A stretch of DNA of 40,273 bases, taken from the IMG/VR virus record IMGVR_UViG_3300036944_000785, positions 1 through 40,273 of that record. The stretch is one strand, 5' to 3'. This document shows, piece after piece, positions 8,829 through 17,183 of this stretch; position 1 is the first letter of the stretch, and every line of letters starts with the position of its first letter. Under the pieces are notes generated by a model. It did no database searches. It saw nothing but the letters and a program-made list of their open reading frames with translations, and had not been told where the DNA came from. The DNA is from a virus. A program made the position numbers and the translations under genes.

Positions 8829-8996
8829 TTATTGCTCCGTCTTGTTGTTTTTCTTGGGCTTGGCAAGCTTGGCAATCTGGGCCTTGAGGTCCGCGTTTTC
8901 TTCCTCAAGCAGCTTGATATACTCGGCCTGATCAGCGGCACCGGACTTGTTCTTCGGGGGCTTCTTTTTGCCCGTCACCAGAATCATTCTAGGCAT
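8829..8996 (-). CDS. Small basic coiled-coil protein
   Basis: A 55-aa protein starting at the ATG at 8996, which has AGGAG nine bases upstream; longer readings start inside the neighbouring gene without a ribosome site. It opens with a basic KKKPPKNK stretch followed by a heptad-like helix (YIKLLEEENADLKAQIAKL) and a basic tail. The start overlaps the end of the preceding gene, so translation is coupled. Its place between virion genes and the scaffold suggests an assembly role, but this is not established. Confidence 0.65.
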   Translation of the reverse strand: MPRMILVTGKKKPPKNKSGAADQAEYIKLLEEENADLKAQIAKLAKPKKNNKTEQ

Positions 8997-9261
8997 CTTC
9001 AAATTCTCCTGCGGCGAGCGCGGCCTCTGCATCCTTGGCCTGCTCAACCCCGTTTTTCAGGGCGTGTTGCAGCCCCTTGAGTTCGTCCAGCTTGGCGCGG
9101 ACAATTTCGAGCGCCCTGCCATCAAGTTGCGTTCCGTTAACCAGCTGGGACGCAAGCGTGGCCTTGCGGTGGGCAATAACTTTCCACACCTTGCTTTTCA
9201 TGATTGATTGGCACTCATTGCCATATTCAACATCGGCCAACAGTTCGTCACGGGTCGCCAT
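8989..9261 (-). CDS. Small helical protein of the head operon
   Basis: A 90-aa protein starting with the ATG that overlaps the previous stop (TAATG at 9261), which decides the start over an upstream ATG. It is mostly helical with Lys/Glu/Ala heptads after residue 45 (VRAKLDELKGLQHALKNGVEQ). No enzyme motif is seen. It is translationally coupled on both sides. Function unknown; a minor head protein or assembly factor is plausible from position. Confidence 0.65.
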   Translation of the reverse strand: MATRDELLADVEYGNECQSIMKSKVWKVIAHRKATLASQLVNGTQLDGRALEIVRAKLDELKGLQHALKNGVEQAKDAEAALAAGEFEDA

Positions 9262-9713
9262 TACACAGCCTCGCAAAGTATGAGTATGAGGGCCATCTCA
9301 GCGTCATTCAGCATGGCAGAGCCGTATGCCTGTGCCATGTCTCGCAGCGATCGTACCCTGTCCATTAACCATTGATCGTCAAAGCCAGCCTGTGACCATT
9401 CAAGAGCTCCTGCAAACGAAAAGGCATCCACAAAGTTCGCGGCATCACTCCGTGCTTGCAGTCCATGTCCGATTACTTCACCGGTGCCGCGCACAGCATC
9501 GGCCTCTCTAGGCAGCATGGGGCGAACCACGGTGTCGGCATACACTCCGGACTCAGTAGCCCCGTGTGCTGCCGGTATGGCAGTACGCATACCCACCCGC
9601 ACGTACCGGCCTATGCCACCCTTGCGCACGGTTCCGAGATGCCCTGACGTGGCAACGGACAATGGGATGGCAGATGCCAGATACCCGTCAGTTGCTACAG
9701 AAACCGCGTACAT
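9261..9713 (-). CDS. Hypothetical head-operon protein
   Basis: A 150-aa protein whose start and stop both overlap neighbouring genes through TAATG. Residues 1-75 are beta-like, with repeated small residues. The C-terminal half has helical segments with Trp and Leu (LEWSQAGFDDQWLMDRVRSL). I do not recognise the family. Tight coupling to the repeat-bearing protein upstream suggests the two act together, possibly as capsid surface proteins. Confidence 0.65.
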   Translation of the reverse strand: MYAVSVATDGYLASAIPLSVATSGHLGTVRKGGIGRYVRVGMRTAIPAAHGATESGVYADTVVRPMLPREADAVRGTGEVIGHGLQARSDAANFVDAFSFAGALEWSQAGFDDQWLMDRVRSLRDMAQAYGSAMLNDAEMALILILCEAV

Positions 9714-10822
9714 TACTGCCTCGCCACCGTTGAAGTCTTGATGCCGTCACCGGAGATGGTGAGCGCAATGTCGCCAGCGGTACGGGCCGACTTCGTCACT
9801 GTCATGGGGCTGGAAGCATCAAGGCCGGCCAGTTGCCAGAGTTCGCGCAGCATGGTTGCAGCGGATATTCCGGGGATAATTTCATACGCCCAAATCGCTT
9901 CAACGCTGGCGTCTGCCGGAGCACTCCCACGCACACCAGAAACAAGGAAAACTCCACCTATGGTTGCCGCAAGATCGGCAACCGCTTCAAGTGGTTCTTC
10001 TGCCGTTGCCGCGCTGGATAAGGACACACCGCCGATTGTTGCGGAAAGTGATGCCGTTGCTACCGGAAGAGATGATGCCTGTGCTGATGCTTCGAGGGAC
10101 AGCCCTCCTACCGTGCCTGCAAAGTCCGCTACGGCTGCCAGGGGTGTAGTGGCAGATGCTGTAGATGAGAGAGATACGCCGCCAACCGTGGATGCGAGAG
10201 ACGCTGTTGCAGATCCTCCACCGCCAGATTGCAGATCATCAATCTTGATGGAAATGTAGCCAATACCGTCTTGGTTGACGGCATCACCTACCGACCAGCT
10301 TCCGCCGTCATAAACACATGCCGGGAGTGCACCAGTGTAGGCATCAAGTGCATTTGTCGCCGTCTGGGAACCAATGAGCGAATCGGTAGCGTCATAGACA
10401 GAAAGGGTCACATTTCCGCTCTCGCTGCGTATGACTACCTTGCGCCTGACGTTACCCTGACTGAACGCTGCATCACTGATGGTGACCAAATACGAGATGA
10501 ACCGGCGCAGCCGCCAAGAAGTACCGTCGTGGAACAGGTACAGGCCGTCGATATTGCTCGCGGCCCCATAGGCAAGGAAAAACTTCATTCCCCCGCTGTT
10601 ACCACCGTCATAGCTATCTATAAGCTCAAGCGTTATCTCACGGTCCTGAGTACCCACGGCGTGCGTGGAGACCACGCCTGCGCCGTTCTGGTACACAGCA
10701 GAGCCGTATTTCACATACTCAACGGATTCACTGCCGACAGCCCGAACCCACAAGGATTCTGCTTGGCTCAGGCGTGTCCCGTCAGACAGTGCCGACGCTA
10801 TGACGTTTGACAGTACAGTCAT
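9713..10822 (-). CDS. Repeat-containing virion protein (possible capsid decoration)
   Basis: A 369-aa protein in three parts. Residues 1-195 are beta-rich with a jelly-roll-like look (LWVRAVGSESVEYVKYG, TSWRLRRFISYLVTISDAAF). Residues 205-300 are almost four tandem 25-residue repeats of the form ADLAATIGGVSLSS. Residues 305-369 contain the phage motif AATMLRELWQLAGLDASSP followed by ARTAGDIALTISGDG. I have seen this C-terminal motif at the end of several phage virion proteins of unknown role. The gene lies between portal and scaffold, which suits a head-associated or decoration protein. Its start overlaps the previous stop. Confidence 0.65.
   Translation of the reverse strand: MTVLSNVIASALSDGTRLSQAESLWVRAVGSESVEYVKYGSAVYQNGAGVVSTHAVGTQDREITLELIDSYDGGNSGGMKFFLAYGAASNIDGLYLFHDGTSWRLRRFISYLVTISDAAFSQGNVRRKVVIRSESGNVTLSVYDATDSLIGSQTATNALDAYTGALPACVYDGGSWSVGDAVNQDGIGYISIKIDDLQSGGGGSATASLASTVGGVSLSSTASATTPLAAVADFAGTVGGLSLEASAQASSLPVATASLSATIGGVSLSSAATAEEPLEAVADLAATIGGVFLVSGVRGSAPADASVEAIWAYEIIPGISAATMLRELWQLAGLDASSPMTVTKSARTAGDIALTISGDGIKTSTVARQ
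9923..10210 (-). repeat. Tandem 75-bp coding repeats (25-aa period, about 3.9 copies)
   Basis: The T(V/I)GG tetrapeptide recurs at residues 212, 237, 262 and 287 of the encoded protein, an exact 25-residue period. Units share the pattern A-x-L-A-x-T-(V/I)-G-G-(V/L)-x-L. The last unit is cut short. The region is low in complexity, small-residue-rich and likely to form repeated beta hairpins. Confidence 0.85.
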
Positions 10823-11007
10823 TAGAGGATCGTGATTCCTTCAATCGCAGAAAGGCCTGCCACGCTCGTTTCGGGGACGGTCACAACGTAGTGGTCACAC
10901 ATGCGCCACATCCCGCCACACGAGCACACATAGGCGTCGAACAGGGGGAGATAGCTTTCATCAAGGGGCGACTCAATCGTTACTTCAACCATGTTTACGT
11001 CAGGCAT
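10822..11007 (-). CDS. Small Cys-containing head-operon protein
   Basis: A 61-aa protein. It has a CSCGGMWRMCDH cluster (about residues 28-39) that could bind a metal or form a knuckle, surrounded by beta-like segments. It overlaps the small basic reading frame before it by 13 bases and couples to the next gene through TAATG. Family not recognised. Confidence 0.55.
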   Translation of the reverse strand: MPDVNMVEVTIESPLDESYLPLFDAYVCSCGGMWRMCDHYVVTVPETSVAGLSAIEGITIL

Positions 11008-11126
11008 ATTGCTGCTAACCTCATACGTTTCCGAACAATTGACCGCTTCACACGGTATTTGAGGCCTCGCCTTGTCCTGCGATAATAGAGCAGGCGTGCT
11101 TGGCGATATTCCTCCGCACTAGCCAC
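10995..11126 (-). CDS. Possible 43-aa basic protein with GTG start
   Basis: A short frame beginning at a GTG right after the stop of the preceding gene and overlapping the next gene by 13 bases. The product is very basic (YYRRTRRGLKYRVKRSIVRKR). It fills what would otherwise be a 120-bp gap in a densely packed operon, which favours it being real. The upstream GGGGCG is a weak ribosome site, so it may be only a coupling frame. Confidence 0.4.
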   Translation of the reverse strand: MASAEEYRQARLLYYRRTRRGLKYRVKRSIVRKRMRLAAICLT

Positions 11127-11128
11127 AC

Positions 11129-11548
11129 TTACGCCCCGGCCTCGGTCAGGGTGAAAGTATCAACGGTAAATGTGTAGCCCACACCGAGCGTCACGGACGG
11201 AGAGCCGCCAACGCTCATGGTCATATCGCCGCCACCACCGGTTGCTGTTACGCTTCCCTGCCAGTGGCAGGTCGTGCCGGAACTGTCCTTGATGCGAAAG
11301 TGTGCAGCGTCTCCTGCAGCGGAAGCGGTGCCGCTCCACGTGCCTGCTTTTGCCTTGGTGCCGGATGATGCTGCGGCCATCCAATCAGAGGGAAGGTCGA
11401 GTTCGGCAAGCAAGGTGCCGGAGTCAGCAGTTGCGCAACTTGCAGGCTGTGCGCCGGTGCGAATCTGCAGTTTCGGGGCAGTGCCGGTTGCGGTTTCACG
11501 CGCATCAAGCGCGGCGTTCCTGAGTGCTACCGAGGTCTGAACGGTCAT
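11129..11548 (-). CDS. Small beta-rich virion protein (possible decoration or portal-adjacent protein)
   Basis: A 139-aa protein with a strong ribosome site (AAGGAGAATATTACC before ATG). It is rich in Ala, Thr, Gly and Ser, with alternating hydrophobic residues, and ends in a beta-like segment (GVGYTFTVDTFTLTEAG). The central AHFRIKDSSGTTCHWQGSV stretch looks like a folded beta sandwich. It lies just after the portal. I recall small proteins of this type annotated as hypothetical in head modules; function is unproven. Confidence 0.65.
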   Translation of the reverse strand: MTVQTSVALRNAALDARETATGTAPKLQIRTGAQPASCATADSGTLLAELDLPSDWMAAASSGTKAKAGTWSGTASAAGDAAHFRIKDSSGTTCHWQGSVTATGGGGDMTMSVGGSPSVTLGVGYTFTVDTFTLTEAGA

Positions 11549-11565
11549 GGTAATATTCTCCTTGC

Positions 11566-13908
11566 CTATTGCGGCTGGGTTGCTTCGACTACGTCAGCAC
11601 CGGCAATGGCACCGGATGCGTCACGGATGATGTTCACGCGCTTGGGGCCGGATGCCGTCGGGACAACAACCACCTGTGGCATCTGCTGCGCCGGTTGGGC
11701 GCTTGGAACACCTTGGGGTTTGACGGCCTGCTGTGCTTTGGACTGCGCATTCAACAGAAGCTTTTCGCGTTCCAGTTCATGCTTCATGAGCATTTCCTTT
11801 TCCTTGAGCGCATATTCCATCTGCAACCGGCGCTCCTCCAACTGCTGCTCAAAGGTCATTTTCTGCGCGTCAAGCTGATGCTCAGCCTGCATTTTCTGCA
11901 TTTCAGCCTGGGGGTCTTTCCCGTTGGCCTTACGCTGCAGGAAGGCATTCTCTTCTTGTATCTGCCCCATCTGCTGTTGCAGATGCTGCATCTGCTGCCC
12001 CATCTGCGCGTGCTGCTGGGCAAGCCCAACCTGTTTCATGTCGGGAAGAATGTCGGACACGTCGATATCAAGGTATTCGTATTGAGCGCTGATCGCCCCG
12101 AGAATGCTGTCAGGGTTGCCGATGCCCATCTGCAGGGCCACGGGTGAAGCGAGGAAGCCTGCCAGTGCGGCAAATGCCTCTGCGTTCTTCTTTCTGTCCT
12201 GCGGGCCGACACCAACCTCAACGTCAACGGTGTATTCTGCCCGCATGTCTTCTGCAGACAAGGAAATGTCACGGCCGACCACCTTGGCGTCGTCCTCGGG
12301 CGGCCACACGCGCATGATGTCAAGCACACGGCGGATAATGCGCTTTAGGCTTCGGGCAATGCGACGGGCAATGAGGCGCTGGCGCTCCTGAGAAGCGGAC
12401 ATGCGCATTTCCATGCCGGACGCCGTCTTGTTCATGGCCTGTTTATCAAGCCCCTGCATGGCCTCGTTGACACCGGAACTCTTGTCTATCTCGTACTGTG
12501 TGCGCTCAACGGCCTGCAGGATGAACGCGGACGGGCTGCCAAAATCAAGCAGTTCTGCCTGCGCCTGCAGGTTCGGTGTGAACAGAACGTCACCCGGAGC
12601 CCATGCCTGCAATGCCCTGCGGGTCTGCGCATCGTTGGTCTTCCAGCCGCGTGCCGTAGAAAGCATGGCCGCATCCTGCACACCGCGCGTCAGGTTGGTC
12701 ATCATGCGTTGCCACGTGTCGAACACTTCGGGATACGGGCGACCGATGATCTTGTCAGGCTCACGCAGGGCCGTGCACAGCTCGAAAGGAGGCGTTTCGT
12801 AGGGGTTTTCTATGGGTTCGCGCAGCACTACCTTGCCGCAGATGGTAACGATCACGGGTTCAAGCAGCCCATCACCGTCAATGTCCATCTGGGTGTAAAT
12901 TTCTTCGACCAGCACCTCATTCTGGTTGAGCACCACGCGCTCAGACATGCTCGCTAGGTTGCGGTCTTCCGGGGTTTCCAGTCCATCCACAGAGAACAGA
13001 GCGTCAACTTCGCCGTCCGTCTCATCCGTGCTTGAACTAGAATCAAGCCATGCTTTGACCTGCTCATAACTGCCCTTTCTGTACACGCCACGGCGTTCCA
13101 TGCGCAGCACATAGTCCAGGTCGCGCTTGACCACATGGGCCACATATGGACACTTGGCGAGGGAGGTATAGCCCGGAACATAATACAATTCACGGGGCGG
13201 GATAACTTCGATCCACGGGCCACGGTATACAAGCTCACGGCGGACTACCTTGACCGACTCGAAGCCCAAGGGCATCAGCTCTGCATCATCTTCTGATTCG
13301 TCACCGACCGCCGTGTATTTGCTGACAGTCACCATCTCGTCGGCAACCAGCCTCGCCATATCTTCGGGCGTCAGATATTCGTATTCCTCGCGCACTTCCT
13401 TGTATTCTTCGCGGTGCGTCACCTTGATAACGCCGTAATGGCTGGTCAGCGCATAATGGATCGCGTCGTCCATGATCTGCTCGCCGTCCATCTGCACAAA
13501 CAGCTTGTGGCGGATGTAATCCTGAATATCCTGCGCGAGATCACGCGGCTTAGGTGGTTCAGGCATGGGCGGCTGCTGCATCCCGGGAACAGACGGCACC
13601 ATTTGACCATCCATGCCAACGGCGAGCGGCTGTCCTTCCATCTTGGGTGGGGTCTTATTCACGCTGGACACGACAAAAAAATCACCGGTGAATATTTCCA
13701 CCAGAGACGGCTTGATGGCCTCAACTATATTCCAGATTACCGGCAAAACAGTCTGCGACCAGCCCTTGCGCTCGTTCCCATACGGCTCGGCACGGTAATA
13801 GCGGTAAAACTCCTCGCGCTTCTTGCTGAGTTCACTCTGATGGTCTGCAGCCTTGCGGCGCTGTGCGTCGAGCAGGTTGAGAATCTTGTCGTCGGTCAGT
13901 TTCGCCAT
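11566..13908 (-). CDS. Portal protein (SU10/P22-like, large)
   Basis: A protein of 780 residues from the second of two adjacent ATGs (13908), which has the better spacing from AGGGG; the first ATG at 13911 adds one Met. The opening KREEFYRYYRAEPYGNERKGWSQTV (spread over residues 27-51) and IWNIVEAIKPSLVEIFTG are typical of SU10/P22-like portals. Further marks are the wing and clip segments with PPRELYYVPG and NLTRGVQDAAMLSTARG, and GLDKQAMNKTASGMEMRMSA before the crown. Residues about 640-720 form a long Gln/Met/Lys coiled coil, the barrel-like extension seen in long portals. It builds the 12-mer DNA gate at one capsid vertex. Confidence 0.92.
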   Translation of the reverse strand: MAKLTDDKILNLLDAQRRKAADHQSELSKKREEFYRYYRAEPYGNERKGWSQTVLPVIWNIVEAIKPSLVEIFTGDFFVVSSVNKTPPKMEGQPLAVGMDGQMVPSVPGMQQPPMPEPPKPRDLAQDIQDYIRHKLFVQMDGEQIMDDAIHYALTSHYGVIKVTHREEYKEVREEYEYLTPEDMARLVADEMVTVSKYTAVGDESEDDAELMPLGFESVKVVRRELVYRGPWIEVIPPRELYYVPGYTSLAKCPYVAHVVKRDLDYVLRMERRGVYRKGSYEQVKAWLDSSSSTDETDGEVDALFSVDGLETPEDRNLASMSERVVLNQNEVLVEEIYTQMDIDGDGLLEPVIVTICGKVVLREPIENPYETPPFELCTALREPDKIIGRPYPEVFDTWQRMMTNLTRGVQDAAMLSTARGWKTNDAQTRRALQAWAPGDVLFTPNLQAQAELLDFGSPSAFILQAVERTQYEIDKSSGVNEAMQGLDKQAMNKTASGMEMRMSASQERQRLIARRIARSLKRIIRRVLDIMRVWPPEDDAKVVGRDISLSAEDMRAEYTVDVEVGVGPQDRKKNAEAFAALAGFLASPVALQMGIGNPDSILGAISAQYEYLDIDVSDILPDMKQVGLAQQHAQMGQQMQHLQQQMGQIQEENAFLQRKANGKDPQAEMQKMQAEHQLDAQKMTFEQQLEERRLQMEYALKEKEMLMKHELEREKLLLNAQSKAQQAVKPQGVPSAQPAQQMPQVVVVPTASGPKRVNIIRDASGAIAGADVVEATQPQ

Positions 13909-13917
13909 CATATGCCC

Positions 13918-15450
13918 CTATGCAAACCGGCTTGGCTGGTTGGAAAAATCTTGTACATAGTCCTCAGCAGGAACCGGGAACGCAAACGTCAGCCCAAGCG
14001 CGTCTCCACCGTCAGGCGAGCGTCCTATGCGCTTTTTGATGTCTTCCTTGGATTCGAGCACGACGCGAGATTCACTGTCGTACTTGTAGGCCGGGGCCGT
14101 CAGATCGCCCTGCAGCTTGTCACTGTCAGGAATCGAGCAGCCGGCATCGTCACGCAGCCAATCACGCATCAGCCCCCACATCTCAGCGCGCTTATTCTTG
14201 TACTGCTCAGGGTAGAGAAGCGTTTTCGTGCTGCCGAAGTTAACGAGCACAACCTTGTGTCCGTAGCCCATCTCGCACAGGCGGTCATAGATCGCCCCGC
14301 CCTCTCCGCCACGGTCCATGAACACCTTCTGGACAGGATTGTATGATGCGTTCAGCATGCCTATGATCTTGCCGACGATATGCATGGAATCGGGCGTCTT
14401 TTCCTGCTCCAAACCCCATGCAACGCGACCCTGTCGGTGAATGAACGCCGTGTGGTCATTCCCCTCGCGCGCAGTATCAACTCCGAGGATGTGCGGCCCT
14501 ACAGCCTGAAGGTCATTGCGCTTACGGGCGTTCATCACGTCTTCGGCTTTGATGTACGAATCGTGTCCGGTAAGCTGAAATGCTTCTGCGGCTGTGGCAG
14601 GGTATTCTTGTTTGAAAAGGAGCGGGTCTTTCAGTTCGATGATCTTGGCGTGTCGCCACGCCATTTGACCCATGGTAAGCCCATATGCCTTCTGGTAGTC
14701 CCGCTCCTCATCATCAAGCCTGAAAGAGTCGTCATAGTCCTTGGTGTATTCGTCCTGCCAGTACCAAGGAATGAACACGGCAATGTAATCACCTATGCCG
14801 TTTTCTGCGTCCTGCCACATGGGGTAGAACATCTCGTCGTACCCGTTGGCTGTGGACTCAAGAATGATCTCCTGCGCCATGCCTGCTGCCTGCATGATGC
14901 CTGCGCGGATATCACCAACATTCGCCCAGAATGCGACTTCTGAGCCGTGAAAAAGATCAACCGTGTCAGATCGCCCAACGCTTCCACTTCCTGCCGTGCC
15001 AAGGCCATATGAGGAGTCGAGCAGGTCAAACACGAGCTCCTTGCGGTTGCTGTAGCTGGTAGACGGCTTGACCAGATCGGGCAACGTCTCGTGGAACCGG
15101 CGCACCATTTTGAACAGGTTGTCCGTGGCATCGTCACGGTGCGTCAGAATAAAAGTCTTGAGGCCTTTATTGTGTGTGGTCTTGTGGAAGTACCGTCCAC
15201 CGACATATGTGGAACAACCCTGTTGCCTGCCCTTGAGGATAAGAGCACGCACCTTTCCTGTTTTGGTTCGCTGTTCCTCAAGGCGTCCGTGCAGGTAAAG
15301 TTGCGCTTTGTTCAGTTCAAACGGCATGATCTTGGTCGGCTTGCCATCAATCTCGACAGCAACCTTGCCGCGAATGCGCAGACACTTCCGTGCGTAATGT
15401 GGGAAGTCGTCTCGCAGCTTCCTGCGTATGGCGCGTTCGCGTTCGTCCAT
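13918..15450 (-). CDS. terL: Terminase large subunit
   Basis: A 510-aa packaging motor. The ATPase domain has a Walker A-like GRQQGCST at residues 74-81, an acidic Walker B region near VDLFHGSEVAFW (164-175) and the coupling motif ESTANG (198-203). The C-terminal RNase H-like nuclease has its acidic residues in GVDTAREGNDHT (D325), VFMDRGGEGG (D379) and SPDGGDALG (D480/D483). It cuts and pumps DNA into procapsids through the portal. It lies directly between the small subunit and portal genes. The RQQGCST form and SU10/P22-type partners fit headful packaging, which would also explain a circularly permuted genome. Confidence 0.95.
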   Translation of the reverse strand: MDERERAIRRKLRDDFPHYARKCLRIRGKVAVEIDGKPTKIMPFELNKAQLYLHGRLEEQRTKTGKVRALILKGRQQGCSTYVGGRYFHKTTHNKGLKTFILTHRDDATDNLFKMVRRFHETLPDLVKPSTSYSNRKELVFDLLDSSYGLGTAGSGSVGRSDTVDLFHGSEVAFWANVGDIRAGIMQAAGMAQEIILESTANGYDEMFYPMWQDAENGIGDYIAVFIPWYWQDEYTKDYDDSFRLDDEERDYQKAYGLTMGQMAWRHAKIIELKDPLLFKQEYPATAAEAFQLTGHDSYIKAEDVMNARKRNDLQAVGPHILGVDTAREGNDHTAFIHRQGRVAWGLEQEKTPDSMHIVGKIIGMLNASYNPVQKVFMDRGGEGGAIYDRLCEMGYGHKVVLVNFGSTKTLLYPEQYKNKRAEMWGLMRDWLRDDAGCSIPDSDKLQGDLTAPAYKYDSESRVVLESKEDIKKRIGRSPDGGDALGLTFAFPVPAEDYVQDFSNQPSRFA

Positions 15451-15452
15451 GC

Positions 15453-15857
15453 CTATTCCAGTTCGTCGAGGGCCTGTTCGTGTGAAATTTTGAGACCGCC
15501 AGAAACATTCATGTCCATGCGTTCCCGGTACACATCAGGTTTCTTGCCCCTGAGAAGCTGCACCAGAAGCTGGTCGCTGTATTTGCGCACCTGCCCGCAT
15601 ACCGCGCCCTTGTAGAATACCGGCTCATCAACGCCCTGATATGCGCGGCGGATGGCTTCGTCTTCGAGTGCATCAAGGCCTAGTTTCACGGCCTCATCCC
15701 ACTGGCGCGAAAATTCTTCGTCGTTCCACTTCCAGTCGTAGACAGTACGCCTGTTTAATCCGCAGAGACGGCAGGCTTCACTGATGTTGCCGCCTGTCTC
15801 TGCAACCTGTGCGAGGAACTGTTCTCGCTTTGCGTCTGCCTTCGGCCTGTTTGCCAT
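15453..15857 (-). CDS. terS: Terminase small subunit
   Basis: A 134-aa protein starting at the ATG at 15857, with GGAG ten bases before it; a longer frame upstream overlaps the previous gene. A helix-turn-helix is visible in QVAETGGNISEACRLCGLNRRTVYDW (spread over residues about 15-43), the usual DNA-binding domain of terminase small subunits. Helices for oligomerisation follow, and a C-terminal tail follows VYRERMDMNVSG. It recognises the packaging site and loads the large subunit, encoded immediately downstream. Confidence 0.88.
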   Translation of the reverse strand: MANRPKADAKREQFLAQVAETGGNISEACRLCGLNRRTVYDWKWNDEEFSRQWDEAVKLGLDALEDEAIRRAYQGVDEPVFYKGAVCGQVRKYSDQLLVQLLRGKKPDVYRERMDMNVSGGLKISHEQALDELE

Positions 15858-15859
15858 GA

Positions 15860-16147
15860 CTACTGCGCTCCGATGCCAAGTAATGCTTTGAGCCCGGCCC
15901 CAAGGCCTGATAGCCCGCCGGCTGTTCCAACCCAACAAACGGTCTTCACAACGCCGTCCATGCGGTCGAGCTGCTTGTCATGCTTTTCGATTGTCTCGTC
16001 ACGCTTGGCAGCTTCGGCCTTCATTTCCTCGACCTTGGTAGCGACCACGGCCAACCCTACGGCTGTTTCAGCCTGTTTTTCGGCAAGCGTGTCCGTCTTT
16101 TCTTCAATGCGCCTGAGCGAATCGACGATATGTTGTTCCATGTTCAT
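15860..16147 (-). CDS. Coiled-coil membrane protein, XhlA-like putative holin
   Basis: A 95-aa protein starting at the ATG at 16147 behind a GAGGGGGG tract. Residues about 5-65 are a charged coiled coil (KVEEMKAEAAKRDETIEKHDKQLDRMDGV). Residues about 68-92 are a single Gly/Ala/Leu-rich membrane segment (VCWVGTAGGLSGLGAGLKALL). A coiled coil followed by one C-terminal membrane helix is the layout of XhlA-type haemolysin/holin proteins. It lies right after Rz1 and before the terminase, inside the lysis-late junction. It is the best holin candidate here, but no homology search backs this. Confidence 0.6.
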   Translation of the reverse strand: MNMEQHIVDSLRRIEEKTDTLAEKQAETAVGLAVVATKVEEMKAEAAKRDETIEKHDKQLDRMDGVVKTVCWVGTAGGLSGLGAGLKALLGIGAQ

Positions 16148-16413
16148 CTCTCGCCCCCCCTCGCCCAATCGCGCAGACTGGCCTTGTCGGCGTTGCAGGC
16201 ATCCACGGAGCGCTCCAAGTGACCTGCATAGTCCAACAGGTCACCATTGGTCGTGCCGTTGAACACAGGGCGCGGTGTGGCCTGCATGAGGGCAGCGGGA
16301 GGAGCCACGCGCACTATCTGGGGGACATGCACGGTCATGGGCTTACTCACCGAGCACGCCGATAACGGCAGCAGGCATAGGAGTGTCAAACCAATTGCGC
16401 ACAGTCTCGTCAT
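16144..16413 (-). CDS. Rz1-like outer-membrane spanin lipoprotein
   Basis: An 89-aa lipoprotein with a signal peptide (RLCAIGLTLLCLLPLSAC) ending in the lipobox LSAC, so Cys20 is the likely lipidated residue. A Pro-rich mature region follows (VHVPQIVRVAPPAALMQATPRP), as in Rz1 proteins. Its first 71 bases lie inside the end of the Rz-like gene in another frame, the classic Rz/Rz1 arrangement. The product fuses the outer and inner membranes with its partner at lysis. Confidence 0.85.
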   Translation of the reverse strand: MTRLCAIGLTLLCLLPLSACSVSKPMTVHVPQIVRVAPPAALMQATPRPVFNGTTNGDLLDYAGHLERSVDACNADKASLRDWARGGER

Positions 16414-16705
16414 GCTGCACCGCCTGAATGATTACCCGGCGCTTCGACTCGCGGCGGGCGTTGATGGTTTTCAATGCCTCGTCACGGGCGACGATAGCCG
16501 CATCACGGCGGCGCATTTCGGATTCGCTGGCGGCGAGCGCCTTGACGTATGATTCGTTACTGGCTTGCAGTTCGGCGACCTGCACAAGCGCGGTATCGCG
16601 TTCGGCACGGGCAGCATTGACGCGCAACTGCTGGACGTAGATTCCGGCAGAGAGAGCGGCGATGATTACACCGGCAACGAGCATGGAGCGGAGGCTACTG
16701 AGCAT
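16343..16705 (-). CDS. Rz-like inner-membrane spanin
   Basis: A 120-aa protein starting at the ATG at 16705 inside the endolysin tail, behind AAGGGGGTGCCGA. One N-terminal membrane anchor (SMLVAGVIIAALSAGIYV) is followed by a long periplasmic coiled coil (AERDTALVQVAELQASNESYV). It overlaps the Rz1-like lipoprotein gene. Together they make the spanin complex that destroys the outer membrane after endolysin action. Confidence 0.87.
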   Translation of the reverse strand: MLSSLRSMLVAGVIIAALSAGIYVQQLRVNAARAERDTALVQVAELQASNESYVKALAASESEMRRRDAAIVARDEALKTINARRESKRRVIIQAVQHDETVRNWFDTPMPAAVIGVLGE

Positions 16706-17183
16706 TCGGCACCCCCTTGAGACATAGGTCAGCAATGGCATTACGCCGGTTCACCAGCCCACGCACTCTGGTCTGCCCCTTGTTGATCGTCACCCGCCAT
16801 CCTCGCAGGGCTTCGCAGCCTTCACGCAGCTTTCCGGCACGCCACAGGGCAGCAGCACGGGAACCACACAGCGCACCGGGGCCAGCGTTGTAGGCGCTAT
16901 CCACGGCGGCTGCGAGTATGTAAGGATTTCCCACAATCTCAGGGAGGCAGCGCACTACCGGCTCAGCGTGGGAAATCAGCGCATCATTCAGGGATTCGAG
17001 GCACTCGGCGTCGGAGTAGCGTCGGCCTACCTGCACGTCTTTGGTGTCGCCGTAACACTTGGTAGGCACGCCAGCGATATCGACATAGCCGACAGAGCGG
17101 TGGCCTTCCCAGACGGGAGTCACCTGCATGATAATCGCGGCAGCTACTGTGCCAACGACTGCGGCTATGCTCTTTTTACGCAC
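16695..17183 (-). CDS. Lysozyme-type endolysin with SAR (signal-arrest-release) N-terminus
   Basis: A 162-aa glycoside hydrolase family 24-like lysozyme. The catalytic E-x8-D-x5-T triad is E26, D35 and T41 (WEGHRSVGYVDIAGVPT). The N-terminus has KK followed by a weakly hydrophobic Ala/Gly/Ile helix (residues 6-21), the mark of a SAR endolysin: exported by the Sec machinery, tethered inactive, then released when the membrane depolarises. It starts with GTG, behind GGAGG at good spacing, and overlaps the stop of the previous gene by 8 bases. It hydrolyses the glycan backbone of the host wall. Confidence 0.9.
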   Translation of the reverse strand: MRKKSIAAVVGTVAAAIIMQVTPVWEGHRSVGYVDIAGVPTKCYGDTKDVQVGRRYSDAECLESLNDALISHAEPVVRCLPEIVGNPYILAAAVDSAYNAGPGALCGSRAAALWRAGKLREGCEALRGWRVTINKGQTRVRGLVNRRNAIADLCLKGVPNAQ

